A DNA stretch of 64,000 nucleotides from an uncultured Bacillota bacterium (GTDB taxonomy: Bacteria > Bacillota > Clostridia > Oscillospirales > Oscillospiraceae), in contig CANSSJ010000001.1 in assembly GCA_947649625.1 (NCBI GenBank), forward strand, positions 28,022 through 92,021, given 5' to 3'. The notes under the pieces are model-generated. The model searched no databases and had not been told where the DNA came from. It was given only the letters and a program-made list of their open reading frames with translations. The position numbers and the translations under genes are program-made. Below are positions 47,696-57,364 of the stretch, in pieces. Every line of letters starts with the position of its first letter. The stretch's first letter is position 1.

Positions 47696-48679
47696 TTACA
47701 CGAACAGGGGAGACACGGAGGTCTCCATGTAGATGTGGCTGATGGCCTCGGCGAAGAGGTGGGCCACCGAGATATAGCGGATCTTGTCGCAGTGGACCTC
47801 GGGCTTGGCGGGGATGGTGTTGAGGAAGACCACCTCGTCCAGCACGCTGTCCTGGATGCGCTGGATGGCGGGGCCGGAGAGGATGCCGTGGGTGGCGCAG
47901 GCGGTGACGTCCTTGGCGCCGCCGATGTCCACCAGGGCTTTGGCGGCGTGGCACAGGGAGCCGCCGGTGTCCACCATGTCGTCCAGCAGGATGACCCGCT
48001 TGTCCCTCACGTCGCCGATGATGTTCATGACCTCGGAGGAGTTGGCCTTCTGGCGGCGCTTGTCCACAATGGCCAGGGGCATGTTCAGCTTCTGGGCGAA
48101 GGCCCGGGCCCGGGCCACAGAGCCCACGTCGGGGGAGACCACCATGGTGTCCTCGTGGTCGTCCTTGAACTTGCGGTTGAAGTAGTCCACAAAGATGGGG
48201 GAGCCCAGCATGTTGTCCACCGGGATATCAAAGAAGCCCTGGATCTGGTTGGCGTGGAGGTCCATAGTCAGCACCCGGTCTGCGCCGGCGGTGGTGATGA
48301 GGTTGGCCACCAGCTTGGCGGAGATGGGGTCACGGGGCTTGGTCTTCCGGTCCTGGCGGGCGTAGCCGAAATAGGGGATCACGGCGGTGATCCGGCCGGC
48401 GGAGGCCCGCTTCAGGGCGTCGATGATGATGAGCAGCTCCATCAGCGAGTCGTTGACGGTGCTCAGCTTGCCGTCCTTGACAAAGGAGCAGGTGGACTGG
48501 ACGACGAATACGTCGGAGCCCCGGACGGTCTCATAGATGGAGACGAAATTCTCCCCGTCCGAGAAGCAGCCCACCTCCGAGTTTGCCAGAGGGATCCCCA
48601 GCTCCTTGCAGATATCCCTGGCCAGAGCGGGGTTGGAGTTGCCCGTGATGACTTTGATATCCTTCCCATGTGCGATCAT
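47696..48679 (-). CDS. prs: Ribose-phosphate pyrophosphokinase
   Basis: KVITGNSNPALARDICKELG..YFGYARQDRKTKPRDPISAKLVANL. Confidence 0.96.
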   Translation of the reverse strand: MIAHGKDIKVITGNSNPALARDICKELGIPLANSEVGCFSDGENFVSIYETVRGSDVFVVQSTCSFVKDGKLSTVNDSLMELLIIIDALKRASAGRITAVIPYFGYARQDRKTKPRDPISAKLVANLITTAGADRVLTMDLHANQIQGFFDIPVDNMLGSPIFVDYFNRKFKDDHEDTMVVSPDVGSVARARAFAQKLNMPLAIVDKRRQKANSSEVMNIIGDVRDKRVILLDDMVDTGGSLCHAAKALVDIGGAKDVTACATHGILSGPAIQRIQDSVLDEVVFLNTIPAKPEVHCDKIRYISVAHLFAEAISHIYMETSVSPLFV

Positions 48680-48753
48680 TTCCTACATCCTCCCATTTTT
48701 TTCGGCTGTAACGCCGTCTTTTCTCTCGTGTCCCTTCCAGATGAGGCCGTGCC

Positions 48754-49437
48754 TCACTTTTTCCGTTTTTTCTGCCGGTTGGCCTCTGCCCAGCCCTCTC
48801 TGACCTCCTGGCGGACCCGGCCGATGACCAGGGCGTCCTCGGGCACGTCCTCCGCCACCGTGGTGCCCGCGGCGATGAAAGCCCCGTCCTCCACCGCCAC
48901 CGGGGCGATGAAATTGGTGTTGCAGCCCACGAACACGTGGCTGCCGATGGTGGTGCGGTGCTTTTTAAAGCCGTCGTAGTTGCAGGTGATGGTGCCGCAG
49001 CCGAAGTTGCAGTCCTCCCCCACGTCGCTGTCCCCCACATAGGTGAGGTGGGCCATCTTGGTCCCCCGGCCCAGATTGCAGTTTTTCAGCTGGACAAAGG
49101 CCCCGATCTTGGACCCCTCCCCCACTGTGCAGTGGGGCCGGATGTGGGTGTAGGGGCCGATCTGACAGTCCTTCCGGATGACGCTCTCCTCACACTGGGA
49201 GGCGTTGACGGTGCAGCCGTCCTCCACGGTGGAGTCGGTGATCATGGTCTGGGGGCCGATGCAGCAGTTCTCCCCGATGACGGTCTTTCCCCGGAGGATG
49301 GTGCCGGGCAGGAGCAGGGTTCCCGCCCCCACTTCCACCTGATCCTCCACATAGACGGCTGCGGGATCCATCATGATGACGCCCGCCGCCAGCAGCTGTT
49401 CCCGCTTGGCCTGGAGCGGGGCGGTGTAATCGTTCAT
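48754..49437 (-). CDS. Left-handed beta-helix acetyltransferase resembling the C-terminal half of GlmU
   Basis: YTHIRPHCTVGEGSKIGAFVQLKNCNLGRGTKMAHLTYVGDSDVGEDCNFGCGTITCNYDGFKKHRTTIG; no N-terminal pyrophosphorylase domain. Confidence 0.9.
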   Translation of the reverse strand: MNDYTAPLQAKREQLLAAGVIMMDPAAVYVEDQVEVGAGTLLLPGTILRGKTVIGENCCIGPQTMITDSTVEDGCTVNASQCEESVIRKDCQIGPYTHIRPHCTVGEGSKIGAFVQLKNCNLGRGTKMAHLTYVGDSDVGEDCNFGCGTITCNYDGFKKHRTTIGSHVFVGCNTNFIAPVAVEDGAFIAAGTTVAEDVPEDALVIGRVRQEVREGWAEANRQKKRKK

Positions 49438-49620
49438 AGCGGTCCTCCTGTTTCAGGCGGTTTGGTCTGTCTGTGTCCATTATAACATAGAATTTATGGT
49501 TTTGCCACTATCAGGGAATTTTTTTCAAAAAGTTTGAAATGCCGCTTTTTCATCAGAATCATTCCAAACCCGACAAAAACCGCCCTCCATGCTCCATGGA
49601 AGGCGGTTGTCTGTCTTTTA

Positions 49621-50130
49621 TCAGCAAACGGGGATCAGCGGGCGCACCCCAAGCCGCTCCCGCAGACGGGAGGGGCGGCAGATGCGGGATACCTCCAGCC
49701 CGGCGCAGACCGTGTCCACCAGGTCCACCATCCAGGCCTCCAGCGACCGGGGCAGGGCGCCCCCCAGGGGCCACATGTGGGAGAGGATGATGTTCCGCTC
49801 CTTGTCGGACAGGGGGGTGAGGGCGGCGGCGTTCCGGGCGGCAAACCGGGGGTGGTCGAAGCACTGGTTGCCCGGGTGGGCGGACCTGTCCTTGGAATCG
49901 TAGAGGTACAGGTCGTGGAGCAGGGCCCCCCGGACGGCGGCCCGCACATCCATGCGGAGCGCCCGGGCCACCCGGTAGGTGGAGAAGGCCACAAACAGGG
50001 AGTGGTCCAGGGTGGTCACCGGCCCGTGGTGCTTCCACCGGCCCATCATCCGCACCTGTTCGGAGTCCAGCAGCTCCCGGGTCAGGGCAACAAACTCTCT
50101 CTCGCGCAGCTTCCGCTTCAAACGGCCCAT
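49621..50130 (-). CDS. HD-domain protein
   Basis: TTLDHSLFVAFSTYRVA...GALLHDLYLYD. Confidence 0.85.
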   Translation of the reverse strand: MGRLKRKLREREFVALTRELLDSEQVRMMGRWKHHGPVTTLDHSLFVAFSTYRVARALRMDVRAAVRGALLHDLYLYDSKDRSAHPGNQCFDHPRFAARNAAALTPLSDKERNIILSHMWPLGGALPRSLEAWMVDLVDTVCAGLEVSRICRPSRLRERLGVRPLIPVC

Positions 50131-50237
50131 TGGAATCAGTCCTTTCTTCGTCGCCGCAAAATGTCTCTGCGGCGCCTCATTCTGTCCACATCATACACTA
50201 TCTCTGCCCAAATGTCATCTGAGAAATTTTTACAATT

Positions 50238-51485
50238 TTACCGGGTCTGTCCGGCGCCTTTTACAATAAATTTGAAGGAACACAGCTCCGCCAGTCCCAA
50301 AGGACCCCGTGCGTGCAATTTTTGGGTGGAAATTCCCATCTCACAGCCCAGGCCAAACTCCCCCCCGTCGGTGAAGCGGGTAGAGGCGTTCCAGTACACC
50401 GCGGCGCTGTCCACCCGGGCCAGGAAAGCCCGGGCCGCGCCCTCGTCGGCGGTGACGATGGCCTCGGAGTGGCCGGTGGAGTGGGCCCCGATGTGGCTGA
50501 CGGCCTCCTCCAGGGAGTCCACCACCTTCACGGCCATAATATAGTCCAGAAACTCGGTGTCGAAGTCAGCCTCTCCGGCGGGGGTGCCGTCGATGATTTT
50601 CGCCGCCTCGGGGTCCAGCCGCAGCTCCACCGGGTGGCCGAACCGGTTGTGTTCCAGCCGGTCCTTCAATCTGGGCAGGAACGCCCCGGCGATGTCCCGG
50701 TGGACCAAGCACACCTCTGCGGCGTTGCACACGCTGGGCCGGGAGCATTTGGCGTTCTCGATGATATCCAGTGCCATCTCCTGGTCCGCGTCCTTGTCCA
50801 CATAGATGTGACAGATGCCGGTGCCCGTCTCCAGCACGGGGACGGCGGCGCTGTCCACGCAGGCCCGGATGAGGCCCGCGCCCCCCCGGGGGATGAGCAG
50901 GTCCACCAGCCCCCGGGCGGCCATCAGCTCGTTGGCGGAGGCCCGGGAGGTGTCCTCCACCAGCTGGAGGGCGTCCGCCGGCAGGCCGGCCCCAGACATC
51001 CCTTCTTTCAGCGCCGCCACAATGGCGGCGGCGGACCGGTGGGCCTCCCTGCCGCAGCGCAGCACGCAGGCGGAGCCCGCTTTCAGGGCCAGGGCGGCGG
51101 CGTCGGAGGTGACGTTGGGCCGGGACTCGTAGATGATGGCGATGACCCCCATGGGGACGGCGGTCTTCTCGATGACCAGCCCGTTAGGCCGCTCCACCCG
51201 GCTGAGGACAGCCCCCGCCGGGTCGGGCAGCTGGGCCACCTCCCGAATGCCCTGGGCCATCCCGGCCACCCGGTCCCGGCTCAGGGCCAGTCGGTCCAGC
51301 ATCACATCGCTGATGGTCCCCCGGGCCGCCTCCAGGTCCAGGGCGTTGGCCGCCAGGATATCCTCACAGCGGGCCTCCAGGGCGTCCGCCATAGCCAGCA
51401 GGGCCCGGTTTTTCCGCTCGGTATCCGCCAGGGCCATGGCCCCCTTGGCCCCATTGGCCTTTTGCAGCAGTTCCTGTGTTGTCAT
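50238..51485 (-). CDS. proA: Glutamate-5-semialdehyde dehydrogenase
   Basis: [35 protein letters not shown]-type; HSEAIVTAD. Confidence 0.96.
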   Translation of the reverse strand: MTTQELLQKANGAKGAMALADTERKNRALLAMADALEARCEDILAANALDLEAARGTISDVMLDRLALSRDRVAGMAQGIREVAQLPDPAGAVLSRVERPNGLVIEKTAVPMGVIAIIYESRPNVTSDAAALALKAGSACVLRCGREAHRSAAAIVAALKEGMSGAGLPADALQLVEDTSRASANELMAARGLVDLLIPRGGAGLIRACVDSAAVPVLETGTGICHIYVDKDADQEMALDIIENAKCSRPSVCNAAEVCLVHRDIAGAFLPRLKDRLEHNRFGHPVELRLDPEAAKIIDGTPAGEADFDTEFLDYIMAVKVVDSLEEAVSHIGAHSTGHSEAIVTADEGAARAFLARVDSAAVYWNASTRFTDGGEFGLGCEMGISTQKLHARGPLGLAELCSFKFIVKGAGQTR

Positions 51486-52021
51486 TGATATTCACCATCC
51501 ATATGATTGTCTCCGGCCCGTGTTACAAGCCAGGCATAGACCATTTTCCCGTCCTCCGGGCGCCCGGCGAAGAAATCCAGCTTACAGCTTTTTCCCCCGG
51601 CCAGGCTGAGGTACAGCACCGGCACGGACCGGACCCCCACCAGCCGGTGATCCTCCCGGACCAACAGGAGCTCATCAAAAGGGATCAGCAGGAGCTGCCG
51701 CTTGTGGCGGCAGACCAGGCAGGTCTCCAGCAGGTGGGCCTCACCGTAGGCCACCCGGCGGACCTGGTGGGGCGCCCCATACTCCCGCGCCACCCGGGCC
51801 TTCCACTCCTCCGGCCGGGCCCTGACTTTTTCCAGCCCCGCCGCAGCCCTGCGAAACATCCGAATCAAAAACCAGGCCGCAAACAGGGGAATGAGCAGCC
51901 AGAAGAGGGGGGAGATATGGGCTGTCGGGACAGCCGCGCCGACGGCCACAGCCAGCATCGCGGTCAGCAGGACCATATCCCGCAGCTCTTTGACAATATA
52001 GTCCCGGCGGATTTCCCTCAC
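51482..52021 (-). CDS. Hypothetical two-TM membrane protein (YcxB-like layout)
   Basis: Overlaps both proA and proB by 4 bp; two adjacent TM segments. Confidence 0.65.
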   Translation of the reverse strand: MREIRRDYIVKELRDMVLLTAMLAVAVGAAVPTAHISPLFWLLIPLFAAWFLIRMFRRAAAGLEKVRARPEEWKARVAREYGAPHQVRRVAYGEAHLLETCLVCRHKRQLLLIPFDELLLVREDHRLVGVRSVPVLYLSLAGGKSCKLDFFAGRPEDGKMVYAWLVTRAGDNHMDGEYQ

Positions 52022-52803
52022 CGGACCCTTGCCCCCAAAAACCGGGTGCCTGCCGCTTTGCCCTCAACAATGTCATACAGCCGCTCCGGGTGCTCCCCGT
52101 TGGTGATGACCATGTCGCAGCCGGCGGCGTTGACCAGCTTGGCGGCCTTCAGCTTGGTGGCCATGCCGCCGGTGCCCAGGCCGGAGCCCGCGCCTCCCGC
52201 CAGGGCCTCGATCTCGGGGGTGACCTCCTCCACCGTGGGGATGAGCCTGGCGGCGGGGTCCTTCCGGGGGTCGGCGGTGTACAGCCCCTCGATGTCGCTG
52301 AGCAGCACCAGCAGCTCCGCCTCCACCAGCTGGGCCACGATGGCGGACAGGGTGTCGTTCTCCCCGATGGTGGACACCACGCCGATCTCGTCGGTGGACA
52401 CGGCGTCGTTCTCGTTGATGATGGGCAGGGCCCCCAGCTCCAGCAGCCGGGTCAGGGTGTTCTGCACGTTGGTCCGCCGGTGGGGGTCGCTCACGTCCCC
52501 GCCCGCCAGCAGGATCTGGGCCACCGTGTGGTTATACTGGGAGAACAGCTTGTCGTAGGTATACATCAGCTCACACTGTCCCACGGCGGCGGCGGCCTGT
52601 TTGGTGGGCATGTCGGCGGGCCGGCCGGGCAGGTTGAGCTTGCCCACCCCCATGCCGATGGCCCCGGAGGACACCAGGATCATCTCGTGCCCGGCGTTTT
52701 TCAGGTCGGAGAGCACCTTCACCAGCTCCTCCACGTGGCGGATGTTCAGCCGCCCGGTGGCGTGTGCCAGGGTGGACGTGCCTACTTTGACTACGATACG
52801 CAT
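52018..52803 (-). CDS. proB: Glutamate 5-kinase
   Basis: RIVVKVGTSTLAHATGRLN..VSSGAIGMGVGKL. Confidence 0.96.
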   Translation of the reverse strand: MRIVVKVGTSTLAHATGRLNIRHVEELVKVLSDLKNAGHEMILVSSGAIGMGVGKLNLPGRPADMPTKQAAAAVGQCELMYTYDKLFSQYNHTVAQILLAGGDVSDPHRRTNVQNTLTRLLELGALPIINENDAVSTDEIGVVSTIGENDTLSAIVAQLVEAELLVLLSDIEGLYTADPRKDPAARLIPTVEEVTPEIEALAGGAGSGLGTGGMATKLKAAKLVNAAGCDMVITNGEHPERLYDIVEGKAAGTRFLGARVR

Positions 52804-52840
52804 GGTTATATTCTCCTTTAATATTGTGGTCTGTATATTT

Positions 52841-52908
52841 TGTAGGGGTCGCCGCTCTCGGCGGCCCGTTTATCAGGAGGCGGGGCGGCGAGGGCGCCGC
52901 CCCCTACA
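52841..52908. repeat. REP-like palindromic element (E6)
   Basis: TGTAGGGGTCGCCGCTCTCGGCGGCCCG...CGGGGCGGCGAGGGCGCCGCCCCCTACA. Confidence 0.75.
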
Positions 52909-52909
52909 T

Positions 52910-53719
52910 TCATTTTTTCGCCAGCTTCACCGTTTTCTCATAGGCCGCAATCACCGCGTCCATGGCGGCCCCCCGGAAGCCCCGCTCCTCCAGCACCCGG
53001 ACCCCCTGGATGGTGGTGCCGCCGGGGGAGCAGACCGCGTCCTTCAAAGCGCCGGTATGCTGTCCGCTCTCCAGGGCCATACGTGCGGAGCCGGCCAGCA
53101 TCTGGGCGGCGTAGGCGATGGCCTTGTCCCGGGGCAGGCCGCAGGCGACGCCGCCGTCGGCCAAGGCCTCGATAAACAGGTAGGCGAAGGCGGGGCCACA
53201 GCCGGAGACGGCGCTGGCCGCGTCGATCAGGCTCTCGGACACCGGGTCCACCAGCCCGGCGGGAGCCAGGAGGGCGGCGAAGCTGTCCAGCTCCTCCACG
53301 GTCACCCCCAGCCCGCAGTACTGGATCACTCCCGCCCCGATGGCGGCGGGGGTGTTGGGCATCATGCGGATGACGGGGCAGTCCATGTCCAGAATGTCCT
53401 GGATGCGCTCGCAGGACAGCCCGGCGGCCATGGTGACCAGGATAAACCGGTCCTCCCGCCTGCTCAAAATGGGCTCCAGGGGGTCCAGTGCCAACTGCAT
53501 CATCTGGGGCTTCACCCCCAGGAAGATAAGCTGGGCGGTGCGGGCGATCTCCTCGTTGGTGGAGGGGGTCGCGCCGGGGAGCTGGGCGGCCAGGGCCTCC
53601 GCCTTGGCGGGGGTGCGGTTGGCCAGCAGCACCCGCTGGGCCTGTTTGCTCCAGGCCGCCGCCCAGGCGATGGCGGAGCCCATATTTCCCGTGCCGATAA
53701 AGCCGATGGTCTGATACAT
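52910..53719 (-). CDS. proC: Pyrroline-5-carboxylate reductase
   Basis: IGFIGTGNMGSAIAWA; CGPAFAYLFIEALADGGV. Confidence 0.95.
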   Translation of the reverse strand: MYQTIGFIGTGNMGSAIAWAAAWSKQAQRVLLANRTPAKAEALAAQLPGATPSTNEEIARTAQLIFLGVKPQMMQLALDPLEPILSRREDRFILVTMAAGLSCERIQDILDMDCPVIRMMPNTPAAIGAGVIQYCGLGVTVEELDSFAALLAPAGLVDPVSESLIDAASAVSGCGPAFAYLFIEALADGGVACGLPRDKAIAYAAQMLAGSARMALESGQHTGALKDAVCSPGGTTIQGVRVLEERGFRGAAMDAVIAAYEKTVKLAKK

Positions 53720-53813
53720 AATATGCCCTCCTGGATAGCGTTTGCCTGATTATAACATGGAAACCTGAGATAGTACAGATTTTCCCCCTTAAAAAATCTT
53801 AATCAATTCTTAA

Positions 53814-53870
53814 TTGTATTTCCCCTGCCTCTCTGATATACTGACCGTACTAATACAGTTAATACAGTAT
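53814..53870 (+). promoter_or_regulatory. Promoter and operator-like repeat of the GntR-ABC operon
   Basis: TTGTAT-17-TATACT followed by GTACTAATACAGTTAATACAGTAT. Confidence 0.65.
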
Positions 53871-53886
53871 CCGGAAAGGAGGAGCT

Positions 53887-54264
53887 GTGATGTTGAATTT
53901 AGACTACCGGGACGCCCGCCCCATCTACGAACAGGTGAAGGACGGCCTGCGCCGGCTGATGGTGACGGGGGTGATCCAGGAGGGAGAGAAGCTGCCCTCG
54001 GTCCGCACCATGGCGGGGACGCTGGCCATCAACCCCAACACCATCCAGCGGGCCTACGAGGCCCTGGAGGCGGAGGGCTATGTCTACTCCGTCCCCGGCA
54101 AGGGCTCCTTTGCCGCCCCCAACACGGGGGTGGACGAGGGGCGGAAGGATGAGCTGCTGCGCACCTTCGACCAGACGGCGGGGGAGCTGCTGTTCCTGGG
54201 GGTCAGCGGCGAGGAGCTCTGGGCCCGCATCCGGGCTCTGGAAGGAGGGAACGAGAATGATTAA
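53887..54264 (+). CDS. GntR-family (YtrA-type) transcriptional regulator
   Basis: PIYEQVKDGLRRLMVTGVIQEGEKLPSVRTMAGTLAINPNTIQRAYEALE. Confidence 0.94.
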   Translation: MMLNLDYRDARPIYEQVKDGLRRLMVTGVIQEGEKLPSVRTMAGTLAINPNTIQRAYEALEAEGYVYSVPGKGSFAAPNTGVDEGRKDELLRTFDQTAGELLFLGVSGEELWARIRALEGGNEND

Positions 54265-55159
54265 GGTAATCAACGTAGTCAAGACCTTCGACGGCTTCCG
54301 GGCCCTGGACGGCCTGACCATGACGGCGGAGAAAGGCTCCATCTACGGGCTGGTGGGCCCCAACGGGGCGGGCAAGTCCACCATCCTGCGGCACATCATG
54401 GGCATCTACCGCCCGGACTCCGGTTCCGTCCTGGTGGACGGGGACCAGGTCTACGAAAATCCGGCGGTCAAGGCCAGAATTGCCGCCATCCCCGACGAGC
54501 TGTACTACTTCAACTCGGCCTCCACCAAAGACATGATGCGCTTTTACCGGGGGATGTACCCCAATTTCGACGTGAAGCGGTACGAGGCCCTGGCCGAGGC
54601 CTTCCCCGAGGTGGACGAAAAGCTCCCCATCCGCCGCCTCTCCAAGGGGATGCAGAAGCAGTCCGCCTTCCGGCTGGCCCTGTGCTGCAACCCGGAGGTG
54701 CTGGTGCTGGACGAGCCGGTGGACGGCCTGGACCCGGTGATGCGCCGCCAGGTGTGGACCCTCCTCATGGGGGACGTGGCCCAGCGGGGGACCACCGTCC
54801 TGGTGAGCTCCCACAACCTGCGGGAGCTGGAGGACGTCTGCGACCATGTGGGCATCCTGTCCCACGGCAAGGTCCTGCTGGAGCGGTCCCTCACCGACCT
54901 CCAGGACAACGTAGTGAAACTCCAGATCGCCTTTGCCGACGGCGGCCTGCCTGAGCTGCCCCGTGATATGAACGTGCTCCACACCTCTCAGATCGGGCGG
55001 GTGTACACCCTCATCGTCCGGGGGAACCCGGCGGAGATCAAGACCCGCATGTCGGTATACGCCCCTATTTTGATGGAGGCCCTGCCCCTGACCCTGGAGG
55101 AAATCTTTATCTATGAACTGGGAGGTGAGGACTATGCGGTCCGCGACATCGTACTTTAA
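54257..55159 (+). CDS. ABC transporter ATP-binding protein
   Basis: GLVGPNGAGKSTILRHIMG; RLSKGMQKQ; VLVLDEPVDGLDP. Confidence 0.95.
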   Translation: MIKVINVVKTFDGFRALDGLTMTAEKGSIYGLVGPNGAGKSTILRHIMGIYRPDSGSVLVDGDQVYENPAVKARIAAIPDELYYFNSASTKDMMRFYRGMYPNFDVKRYEALAEAFPEVDEKLPIRRLSKGMQKQSAFRLALCCNPEVLVLDEPVDGLDPVMRRQVWTLLMGDVAQRGTTVLVSSHNLRELEDVCDHVGILSHGKVLLERSLTDLQDNVVKLQIAFADGGLPELPRDMNVLHTSQIGRVYTLIVRGNPAEIKTRMSVYAPILMEALPLTLEEIFIYELGGEDYAVRDIVL

Positions 55160-57074
55160 CGGTACTCTGTACCGCAAGACCCTGGCCCGCTTCTGGCCCC
55201 TGTGGGGGTTGTGGGCCCTGGGCTGGCTCTTTCTGCTCCCCCTGCACCTGCTCAACTGGTATTTTCGGGTGTCCGTCTGGAACCCTGACGACCTCCGGCA
55301 GACGCTGCTCCAGGAGGCGCTGAACATCCCCAGCTTCCTGGCCTCCGGCGTGTTCCTGGCTGCTTTCTTCGCCGTCCTGTGCGCCATGGCGGTGTTCGGA
55401 TACCTCTATAGCCACCGCTCCGCCTGCTGGACCCACGCCCTGCCCCTGCGGCGGGAGGCCCTGTTCACCACCCAGTATCTGGCCGGCCTGTCCATGATGC
55501 TCCTACCCCTGCTGGCCACGGCGGTCCTCACCGCCATTGTGGAGGTCTCCTTCCTGCCCGCGGAGCATTGGGGGGAGGTCCTGCGCGCCCTGATCATCTG
55601 GCTGCTGGTCCAGTGTGGGGTGTCCCTGTTCTTCTTCTCCTTCGCCTCCTTCTGCGCCATGTTCACCGGCCATATCCTGGCCCTCCCCGCCTTTTACTGC
55701 ATCCTCAACTGTCTGGCCTGGGGCCTGTGGATCCTGATCAACTCCCTGATGACCGAGTTCTACTACGGCTACGCGGGCACCCCGGGAGCGATGACGGTGG
55801 TGAAGTACCTCACCCCTGCCGTGGCCCTGCGGGACGCGGCGGGCTGGTGGACGTGGTGGGGGGCGGTCGAAACCACCCGCCTCGATTCCCCCGGTACGGT
55901 GGCCGTCTACGCCCTGGTGGGTGTGGGGCTGGCTTATATTTCCCTGTGCGTCTACCGCCGCCGCCATGTGGAGACCGCCGGCGACGTGGTGGCCGTGGCC
56001 CTGGTCCGCCCCCTGTTCAAATACGGGGTGTCCTTCTGCGCCGGCCTGGCCTTCGGCATTTTCACCGCCGCCTTCTTCGGCTGGAACAAGCTGTCCGCCC
56101 TCATCCCCTGCATCGTGATCTGGTCGGTCATCGGCTATTTCGCCGCCGAGATGCTCCTGAAAAAGTCCTTCCGGGTGTTCAAGGCCTGGAAGGGCGGGGC
56201 AGTGATGGCCGCCGTTATGCTGGCCCTCTGCCTGGTCTGTCTGGCCGACGTCTTCGGTGTGGTGAACCGGGTGCCGGCGGCGGACCGGGTGGAGTCCGTC
56301 CGGGTCAATATCGACATGGGCGCCCCCTATGACGACGGCCAAAGCCTGAACGCCACCATCACCGACCCGGCCCAGATCGAGAAGATCACCGCCCTCCACA
56401 AAGCCATCGTGGACAACCGGGAGAGCGATGACGGCACCTACGACAGCCGCAATGATTACACCTATGTCACCCTCTCCTACCGCCTGTCCGGCGGCGGCAG
56501 GCTGGAGCGGGAGTATCACAGCGTCCCCATCTTCGAGGACGACCTGAACACCCCGGGCACCGTGGCCTATGCCCTGGAACAGATCGTTGACGACCGGGCG
56601 CTGGTGTCCCTGGCCTACGGCTTCGACAGTATTCTGGAGCAGGGCCGCCTCACCTCCGCTTGGCTGGAGAGGCTGGAGATGACCGATTACAAGGACCGTT
56701 ATAAGGATGCCTACGTGGACGACTGCCGCCAGGAGCTGTGGGAGGCGGTGCGGGCCGACTTTGCCGAGGGGACCATCGGTGTGCGGTATCTCTTTGACAA
56801 CAGCAGGGAACGCTATGAGAATACCTATATGACCGACCTGGTTTTCGGCTTTTCCGACTATTCTATAGCCAGCCGCCCCGGTATAGAAGTGTCTCCCTCC
56901 GCCAATTACACCCTGGAAATTACCCTCACCCCCCAGGCCAAACACACCCTGGCTGTGCTGGAGAGCTCCGGCATCTTCGACGAGGGCTATGCCCTGGCCC
57001 CCTGGCATGTGGCGGAGATCTACCGCGATATTCCCAATACCACCGACCTGCCCCAGGCGGAGAGATTGGGGTAA
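55134..57074 (+). CDS. ABC transporter permease
   Basis: Multiple TM segments; 26-bp overlap with ATPase gene. Confidence 0.85.
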   Translation: MRSATSYFNGTLYRKTLARFWPLWGLWALGWLFLLPLHLLNWYFRVSVWNPDDLRQTLLQEALNIPSFLASGVFLAAFFAVLCAMAVFGYLYSHRSACWTHALPLRREALFTTQYLAGLSMMLLPLLATAVLTAIVEVSFLPAEHWGEVLRALIIWLLVQCGVSLFFFSFASFCAMFTGHILALPAFYCILNCLAWGLWILINSLMTEFYYGYAGTPGAMTVVKYLTPAVALRDAAGWWTWWGAVETTRLDSPGTVAVYALVGVGLAYISLCVYRRRHVETAGDVVAVALVRPLFKYGVSFCAGLAFGIFTAAFFGWNKLSALIPCIVIWSVIGYFAAEMLLKKSFRVFKAWKGGAVMAAVMLALCLVCLADVFGVVNRVPAADRVESVRVNIDMGAPYDDGQSLNATITDPAQIEKITALHKAIVDNRESDDGTYDSRNDYTYVTLSYRLSGGGRLEREYHSVPIFEDDLNTPGTVAYALEQIVDDRALVSLAYGFDSILEQGRLTSAWLERLEMTDYKDRYKDAYVDDCRQELWEAVRADFAEGTIGVRYLFDNSRERYENTYMTDLVFGFSDYSIASRPGIEVSPSANYTLEITLTPQAKHTLAVLESSGIFDEGYALAPWHVAEIYRDIPNTTDLPQAERLG

Positions 57075-57079
57075 GGGCC

Positions 57080-57114
57080 CGTAGGGGGCGGCCTCCGCGC
57101 CGCCCCGCTTTTTT
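57080..57114 (+). terminator. REP-like hairpin (E7) functioning as terminator
   Basis: GTAGGGGGCGGCCTCCGCGCCGCCCCGCTTTTTT. Confidence 0.65.
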
Positions 57115-57143
57115 ATTCCGCATATACCAGCAAGGCGGCATGG

Positions 57144-57243
57144 TGTAGGGGTCGCCCCCCTGGGCGACCCGCTCTATCCCCCCACCCTGGGCGACCCGCT
57201 AAGGCTCTGTCCTCGACGGGCCGCCGAAGGCGGCGGCCCCTAC
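57144..57243. repeat. Composite REP-like element (E8)
   Basis: TGTAGGGGTCGC...; CCTGGGCGACCCGCT twice 27 bp apart; ends GGGCCGCCGAAGGCGGCGGCCCCTAC. Confidence 0.75.
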
Positions 57244-57264
57244 TCTTTCTCCCGAAAAATCTTA

Positions 57265-57293
57265 TTGCTTTTTGGCCGGCTCTCCGGTATAAT
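57265..57293 (+). promoter_or_regulatory. Sigma-A promoter of thiolase
   Basis: TTGCTT-17 bp-TATAAT. Confidence 0.7.
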
Positions 57294-57364
57294 GAAGGAC
57301 AAGAGCGGTACTCCCGGGTGTTTCGACGAAACGCCCCATTAAAATTCAGGAGGTCACACACATC

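Noticed and set aside
57144-57243. Direct repeats CCTGGGCGACCCGCT considered as a mini-CRISPR
   Set aside because: Only two copies 27 bp apart, no cas genes, and the sequence belongs to the palindromic element family.
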